From positions 1 to 9,393 of the forward strand of contig JANWJM010000025.1 of the NCBI GenBank assembly GCA_025449475.1: a stretch of DNA of 9,393 bases, given 5' to 3'. The notes beneath the pieces were generated by a model. It worked only from the letters and a program-made list of their open reading frames with translations, was not told the origin of the DNA and did not search any database. The stretch is from Thermoactinomycetaceae bacterium (lineage in GTDB: Bacteria; Bacillota; Bacilli; Thermoactinomycetales; Thermoactinomycetaceae). The position numbers were made by a program, and so were the translations under genes. Shown here piece after piece: positions 5,273-9,393 of the stretch (its first letter is position 1; every line of letters starts with the position of its first letter).

Positions 5273-7480
5273 ATGAGTCGATGGATGCAGTCATTTGTTT
5301 CGGTTGTGTCGAGTAAAAAAGGAGCCATCATAACTTTAAGTATTTGGTTGTTGGTTGTCTTTCTCCTGAGTGGGATTGCACCCGCTGCTAAAGAGCACGC
5401 GATCAATGTGAATGGTGCGGATCTTCCTGAGCAGGCGTTGTCAGTGGTGGCGAAAAAGGAGCTGGAGCGCTATTTTCCAGAGGGAGGGGGAAATCCAGCC
5501 TTACTTGTTTTCCACAATAAGCAACAATTACAAATGGAAGATATCGCACAAGTCGGTCAGATGAGCGCGTATCTTCATTCGGATGAAGCTCCCAATACGA
5601 TTAAGGAGCGTGTTCCCTTTCATCAATTTCCACCGCATGTGCAACAAGCCTTCCTGTCCAACGATAAAACCACATTGGTGCTTCCTGTTGTATTGAATGA
5701 TGGTTTAGAAATGAAGGAGATCAATGAGACGATTACTGCGTTTCAGGAAAAGGGAGATTCTCTGCTAAACAATTCAACGGAGCTGAAGATTACAGGACCA
5801 GCAGGAATTGCTTCGGATACGATTGCAATTTTCGAAAATGCAGATCTTGTTTTGCTTCTGTCAACGATTGGATTGATTTTAGTCCTTTTGATGATTATTT
5901 ATCGGTCACCATTATTGGCGATGATTCCTTTGCTTGCTTGTGGAATCGTTTATCAGGTCAACGATCGCTTGTTGGGATTTGCAGCCAAGAATGGTTGGTT
6001 TGAGATCGAGTCACAGTCTTTATCCATTGTGAGTATTCTTTTGTTTGCAGCTCTGACAGATTATTCATTGCTTGTTTTTGCCCGCTTTCGTGAGGAACTA
6101 AAGCAAGAAAAAGACAAATACCATGCGATGCAGTCCGCGATGAAGCGGGTGTGGGAGCCTATTTTTTTTAGCGGTGGCACCGTGCTTGTAGCAATGTTGG
6201 CATTGTTTATTGCTGATTATAAACCTTACCAGAATTTTGCACCTGTCTTTTCTTTAGCCATGGCAGTGATCTTAACGGCAGGTTTGACACTTGTCCCAAC
6301 TCTATTTGTTCTCTTCGGACGGCGCGCATTCTGGCCTTTTATTCCTCGAGTTGGGGATGTTTCCCAAGAGAAAACCGACTTTTTCTGGAAGAAGGTTGGG
6401 CAGTTTGTGGTCAACAGACCAGGAACGATTTCGATTGTAGTCATTGCGATTTTTGCCCTTTGTTCGCTAAATATGACACAAATCACATACTCGTTTAATT
6501 TAATCAAGTCCTTTCCGGAAGAGATGAATTCACGGATTGGTTATGAGTGGTTGGAAAAACACTACAAAAAAGGTGAGCTTGCACCTACTACGGTTTTGGT
6601 AACCAGCTCGAAAAAGATCGAAGTCGAAAACCTTGAGCGTTTGAAAGCGGAATTGGAGAAGAAGGAAGGGGTTGAGGAGGTTACCACCGATGTGAGTGTG
6701 CTCAAGAATCCAAGAGGTCAGACCGGAGAAGGCAATGAGATTATCAGCAAACATGGCAATGCTGCACGACTTCAGTTTATTTTTAAGGATAATCCCTATG
6801 ATCAACAGGCGATTGATCAATTACAAACAATGAGAAGTCAGACTAAGCAACTCTTACAGGAAAGTGGATTTTCAGCGGATACAGATCAGCTGCACTTTGT
6901 CGGAGAGACTGCCAAACAAGTGGATACACAAGAATTGAATAACCGGGATACACGCAATGTGATTCTGTTGGTTACACTGCTGATTTTGTTGCTATTAGGG
7001 CTGCAGACACGTTCGATTCTTGCCCCTCTCTATATGATGTTTACAATTATTCTGTCTTATGGAGCAGCAATGGGAATAAGTACATTTGTCTTTCAACATC
7101 TGATGGATCTGCCAACGATGAGTTATCGGATTCCGCTTTATACATTTGTGTTTTTAGTTGCGCTTGGTGTGGATTACAGTATTATGTTGGTATCGCGAAT
7201 TCGCGAAGGGATAAAAAATCATTCGTTAACAGATGCTGTCGTAAAAGGAGTTGCTATGACAGGAGGGGTGATCTCTTCTGCGGGTGTCATTCTTGCGGCG
7301 ACTTTTGGTGTTTTGATGACACAGCCGCTTTTAGAGTTATTTATGTTTGGTTTTGCTGTTTCGTTAGGCATATTATTGGATACTTTTCTTGTTCGGGCAT
7401 TACTCGTTCCTTCTCTTATCAAACTGTTTGGGAAGTATAGTTTTTGGCCAAGAGTGGTTAAAACGAATGGTCAAAGTTAA
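5273..7480 (+). CDS. MMPL-family (RND-type) membrane transporter, YdfJ-like
   Basis: A 735-residue polytopic membrane protein with two repeated halves. Each half has one N-terminal helix (about 18-36 and 384-400), a large outside domain (about 40-188 and 402-560) and five more helices, 12 in total. Both halves carry the Asp-Tyr pair used for proton relay in MmpL3-type pumps: ALTDYSLL (Asp263-Tyr264) and LGVDYSIM (Asp634-Tyr635). The family moves lipids, peptides or drugs using the proton gradient; the substrate here is unknown. Length fits B. subtilis YdfJ-type proteins (about 720-730). ATG 5273 is chosen because AAAGGAG (5258-5264) lies 8 bases before it; the frame is open back to a TTG at 5150, but that lies upstream of the promoter. 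The gene follows tetR and ends at a strong terminator. Control by the TetR protein is likely from the paired palindromes. Confidence 0.9.
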   Translation: MSRWMQSFVSVVSSKKGAIITLSIWLLVVFLLSGIAPAAKEHAINVNGADLPEQALSVVAKKELERYFPEGGGNPALLVFHNKQQLQMEDIAQVGQMSAYLHSDEAPNTIKERVPFHQFPPHVQQAFLSNDKTTLVLPVVLNDGLEMKEINETITAFQEKGDSLLNNSTELKITGPAGIASDTIAIFENADLVLLLSTIGLILVLLMIIYRSPLLAMIPLLACGIVYQVNDRLLGFAAKNGWFEIESQSLSIVSILLFAALTDYSLLVFARFREELKQEKDKYHAMQSAMKRVWEPIFFSGGTVLVAMLALFIADYKPYQNFAPVFSLAMAVILTAGLTLVPTLFVLFGRRAFWPFIPRVGDVSQEKTDFFWKKVGQFVVNRPGTISIVVIAIFALCSLNMTQITYSFNLIKSFPEEMNSRIGYEWLEKHYKKGELAPTTVLVTSSKKIEVENLERLKAELEKKEGVEEVTTDVSVLKNPRGQTGEGNEIISKHGNAARLQFIFKDNPYDQQAIDQLQTMRSQTKQLLQESGFSADTDQLHFVGETAKQVDTQELNNRDTRNVILLVTLLILLLLGLQTRSILAPLYMMFTIILSYGAAMGISTFVFQHLMDLPTMSYRIPLYTFVFLVALGVDYSIMLVSRIREGIKNHSLTDAVVKGVAMTGGVISSAGVILAATFGVLMTQPLLELFMFGFAVSLGILLDTFLVRALLVPSLIKLFGKYSFWPRVVKTNGQS

Positions 7481-7507
7481 AAAACCTGCTTGAAAAGCAG
7501 GTTTTTT
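7479..7507. terminator. Bidirectional intrinsic terminator between MMPL gene and spo0M
   Basis: A perfect 13-bp stem, AAAAAACCTGCTT (7479-7491) with AAGCAGGTTTTTT (7495-7507), and a 3-base loop. It begins inside the MMPL stop codon, ends in six T on the plus strand and has six T on the minus strand as well, so it can end both convergent transcripts. Confidence 0.92.
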
Positions 7508-7526
7508 AAGTCTGAGCAGGAGAGAA

Positions 7527-8531
7527 TCAATCATCATCATCGAAAAAGCCACCAAAATCGGTGTCATCGTCGTCATCGAAGAAGCCGCTGATCTCTTCAT
7601 CGTCTGGATCATTGCTCGCAAAGAAACCACCGTCTTCGTTATCTTCTTCATCATCCCCCATGATGCTATCGATGGCTTGCGCAGCAAGCATTCCAGCCGC
7701 AAAACCTCCAATTGCTCCAACAGCTGCTCCTCCCAATGCACTTGACATTTTGCCACCAGAGGTGCTGGAGGGAGAGAATCCAGAGAATGTAGAGAATGTG
7801 TTAGCACCAAATCCATGAGGATTGTGAATCATTTCGGAGATGATCTGATTCAAAAAGCGAACCAACTCAGTAGGATTTTCTAAAACATCATTTGAGATGT
7901 AAACTTCCCGTTTGACTTCGTTTTTCCCCATTAGAGCATTTATTTCCACTTCTAGAAGCAGATGAACACCGTTTGAATCGACTGCTGCATAGAACTCCAC
8001 TTCTCTGACCTGTTGGTAGAAGGGACCAGAAACGGGAGCAAGTTCAAACTCTTGCAAGGAACCTTCGAACTCTCTGGAGTCATGTTTTTCCTGAAAGCCG
8101 AGTTGATTTAGAGCAGTAAGCACTCTTTGCAAGGGAATCGGTGGTTCGATTTGGATATAATCCCGATCGGAGGAGTCGACTCCGCTAGCGATATCAAGTC
8201 GGGTGATAAAATAGAATTGGACACTCGAAGCGGAGATGGGAAGATTCATCGGCAAATCATAAGTGAAGGGAAAGGAACGATGTTCGCCTGGTTGAATCTC
8301 AAATGAATGGTGAAAGGGAAAATGTTGGATTTGTTGACGATATTCGTTGCCATCTTTGTAAATGCTTAATAGAAGTTCAACATCGATTTTGTTGATTCGT
8401 TGTTTTACTTTTCCCCCTTGAATGCGCAATTCACCTTGTACAGTATCCCCCAATGTAAAGGTGTTTTGATGTAAAACCAGATCAACTTTGGCTGCACCAT
8501 AGCCAAATTTTGCGAACAAGTTTTGAAACAT
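7527..8531 (-). CDS. spo0M: Spo0M-family sporulation-control protein with glycine-zipper and acidic tail
   Basis: A 334-residue protein. Residues about 1-235 fit the Spo0M family, which has an arrestin-like beta-sandwich: KFGYGAAKVDLVL, GDTVQGELRIQGGKVKQRI, FEIQPGEHRSFPFTYDLPMNLPIS and the SSDRDYIQIEP segment (120-130). B. subtilis Spo0M influences sporulation onset and is about 258 residues; this one is some 75 longer. The extension has a Ser/Phe-rich linker (about 240-265), a hydrophobic run with GxxxGxxxGxxxG spacing (Gly268, 272, 276, 280), then an acidic end with 22 Asp/Glu in the last 42 residues and three GFF motifs (302-304, 316-318, 328-330). The start at 8531 is fixed by AGGAGG (8539-8544 on the plus strand) 7 bases away; an upstream ATG at 8552 would place the ribosome site inside the gene. 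It is divergent from recA. No promoter could be assigned with confidence. Confidence 0.85.
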   Translation of the reverse strand: MFQNLFAKFGYGAAKVDLVLHQNTFTLGDTVQGELRIQGGKVKQRINKIDVELLLSIYKDGNEYRQQIQHFPFHHSFEIQPGEHRSFPFTYDLPMNLPISASSVQFYFITRLDIASGVDSSDRDYIQIEPPIPLQRVLTALNQLGFQEKHDSREFEGSLQEFELAPVSGPFYQQVREVEFYAAVDSNGVHLLLEVEINALMGKNEVKREVYISNDVLENPTELVRFLNQIISEMIHNPHGFGANTFSTFSGFSPSSTSGGKMSSALGGAAVGAIGGFAAGMLAAQAIDSIMGDDEEDNEDGGFFASNDPDDEEISGFFDDDDDTDFGGFFDDDD

Positions 8532-8544
8532 TTCTATTCCTCCT

Positions 8545-8775
8545 ATGTTCAACGCTGGGAATGTATGATTCTATCTCGATCCCAGCTTTATTTCCTCTAA
8601 CAGTTTGAGGCAAAGGTAGGCATCAAGCAAGAAGGATTTACGGTTTGTGAGATTGTTCTTAATAGGGATATACGTTGAGAGGTTATCAATATAATTATAC
8701 TTGATTCAATTCAAGAGATTGTTAAGATATTATGTTTTTTTTCTTGGTTTTGATTGATCGAAGAGACCAGAAAGA
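8545..8775. other. Intergenic region upstream of spo0M, no gene seen
   Basis: This AT-rich stretch should hold the spo0M promoter, but no sigma-A pair of good quality is visible on the minus strand. A TAGAAT (complement of 8568-8573) could be a -10 element without a matching -35. TATAATTATA (8690-8699) is a self-complementary AT block, followed by a small CTTGA-N6-TCAAG repeat (8700-8715). I find no convincing small gene on either strand. Confidence 0.5.
8554..8586. repeat. Inverted repeat in the leader of spo0M
   Basis: GCTGGGA (8554-8560) and TCCCAGC (8580-8586) form a perfect 7-bp stem around 19 bases. It ends 9 bases upstream of the AGGAGG site of spo0M. It may be an operator flanking a -10 element or a leader hairpin; there is no T-run, so not a terminator. 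Confidence 0.4.
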
Positions 8776-8789
8776 CGAATAAATGTTCG
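8776..8789. promoter_or_regulatory. LexA (SOS) box of recA
   Basis: CGAATAAATGTTCG agrees with the Bacillus-type SOS box CGAAC-RNRY-GTTCG at all positions but the fifth (T for C). It sits in the recA upstream region, with its right end 9 bases before the recA -35 element. It supports repression of recA by LexA and induction on DNA damage, and it marks the organism as having a Gram-positive type LexA. Confidence 0.8.
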
Positions 8790-8798
8790 TTTTTCCTC

Positions 8799-8827
8799 TT
8801 GGCAGAGGTAAGAAAAGAAGGTATGAT
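8799..8827 (+). promoter_or_regulatory. Sigma-A promoter of recA
   Basis: TTGGCA (8799-8804) and TATGAT (8822-8827) each match 5 of 6 consensus bases and are exactly 17 apart. Transcription would start near 8834, some 43 bases before the recA ATG. The LexA box lies just upstream. Confidence 0.65.
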
Positions 8828-8876
8828 GAATAAAGAGGATGGATTTGATTTTCGATCGAAAAGGGGAGACGAAAAT

Positions 8877-9393
8877 ATGTCAGATCGTCGACAAGCTTTA
8901 GAAATGGCTTTAAGGCAAATCGAAAAACAGTTTGGTAAAGGTTCTATCATGAAATTAGGAGAAGAAGCGCGCCCACAAGTGGAAACGATTTCGAGTGGGG
9001 CTTTGGCTTTAGATATTGCACTGGGAGTAGGCGGATTTCCTCGGGGGCGTATTATTGAGGTATTTGGACCTGAATCATCGGGAAAGACCACTGTTGCCTT
9101 GCATGCGATTGCGGAGGTGCAGAAGGTAGGTGGACAAGCTGCCTTTATTGATGCTGAACACGCCCTTGATCCGGTCTATGCGAGCAAATTAGGAGTGAAT
9201 ATCCAGGAGTTGCTGTTGTCTCAACCGGATACTGGAGAGCAGGCGTTGGAGATCTCAGAGGCTTTGGTTCGAAGTGGAGCGGTTGATATTATTGTGATTG
9301 ATTCCGTCGCTGCGTTGGTTCCGAAGGCTGAAATCGAAGGAGAGATGGGGGATTCACATGTGGGGTTGCAAGCGCGTTTGATGTCGCAAGCGT
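8877..9393 (+). CDS. recA: RecA recombinase (3' end outside window)
   Basis: The first 172 residues of RecA, the ATP-dependent strand-exchange protein that repairs breaks and triggers LexA self-cleavage. Visible in order: N-terminal polymerisation helix (RQALEMALRQIEKQFGKGSIM, 5-25), the ETISSGALALDIALG segment (36-50), Walker A GPESSGKTT (64-72), the catalytic Glu94 region IDAEHALDP, Walker B IIVIDSVAALVP (138-149) and the start of DNA-binding loop L1 (EGEMGDSHVG). A complete RecA is about 340-350 residues, so half is seen. The start is supported by GGGGAG (8863-8868) 8 bases before ATG. In many Bacillales cinA lies directly upstream of recA; here the upstream gene is a divergent spo0M instead. 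The gene has a LexA box and a good promoter. Confidence 0.97.
   Translation, partial: MSDRRQALEMALRQIEKQFGKGSIMKLGEEARPQVETISSGALALDIALGVGGFPRGRIIEVFGPESSGKTTVALHAIAEVQKVGGQAAFIDAEHALDPVYASKLGVNIQELLLSQPDTGEQALEISEALVRSGAVDIIVIDSVAALVPKAEIEGEMGDSHVGLQARLMSQA

Noticed and set aside
7530..7585. Short repeated TCATCATCATCG units, considered as a tandem repeat or CRISPR-like element
   Set aside because: They are codon repeats for the Asp-rich tail, with no spacers or regular unit length. No CRISPR array is present in the window.
7400..7816. A minus-strand frame across the MMPL-spo0M junction
   Set aside because: It crosses the strong terminator and runs out of frame with spo0M, without any family match.
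7561..7818. A plus-strand Ser/Pro-rich frame opposite the spo0M tail
   Set aside because: It is the complement of the acidic repeat codons (GAT/GAC) of spo0M and has no start signal; it is a low-complexity shadow.
8532..8552. An upstream start for spo0M at ATG 8552 (seven extra residues)
   Set aside because: It would place the strong AGGAGG ribosome site inside the coding region; the ATG at 8531 is 7 bases from that site and begins the family-typical N-terminus.
8568..8598. A sigma-H promoter for spo0M, suggested by AGAGGAAAT and ATAGAAT on the minus strand
   Set aside because: Both half-elements match, but 15 bases separate them where sigma-H promoters have 11-12, so the pair is probably accidental. 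A mapped start site would settle it.

Overview
The window looks like a chromosomal segment of a low- to mid-GC Gram-positive bacterium of the Bacillota, probably an endospore-forming member of the Bacillales. The reasons are the Bacillus-type purine-rich ribosome binding sites, a Bacillus-type LexA (SOS) box before recA, a Spo0M-family sporulation-control gene, and a CydDC pair of the Gram-positive type. Genus cannot be fixed from the sequence. I see no insertion sequence, prophage gene, CRISPR array, tRNA or rRNA.

Layout. Positions 1-2999 (+) hold the 3' three quarters of cydD and all of cydC, overlapping by 41 bases; together they encode the heterodimeric ABC exporter needed to assemble cytochrome bd oxidase. 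A long hairpin at 3052-3104 separates cydC from a convergent small gene, 3141-3524 (-), for an ABM-fold (YqjZ-like) protein. That gene is divergent from an alpha/beta hydrolase gene (3656-4492, +), and the 131-base gap between them carries two good inverted repeats. The hydrolase is followed on the same strand by a TetR-family regulator (4560-5123) and a 12-TM MMPL/RND-type exporter (5273-7480). The exporter has its own near-consensus sigma-A promoter. Two copies of the palindrome GACA-N4-TGTC, 63 bp apart, flank the start of its transcript and are probably the operator of the TetR protein. A strong bidirectional terminator (7479-7507) ends the exporter gene and the convergent spo0M-like gene (7527-8531, -). 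The last gap (8532-8876) contains a LexA box and a recA promoter, and recA (8877 onward) runs off the end of the window.

How the genes work together. The window is mostly a set of housekeeping or stress genes in small independent units: respiration (cydDC), a likely locally regulated efflux or lipid-export unit (hydrolase, TetR, MMPL), sporulation control (spo0M) and DNA repair (recA). I found no clearly new multi-gene system. The points most worth a second look are the paired operator at the MMPL promoter, the structured leader in front of the MMPL start, the glycine-zipper plus acidic tail on the Spo0M-like protein, and the palindromes between the ABM and hydrolase genes.
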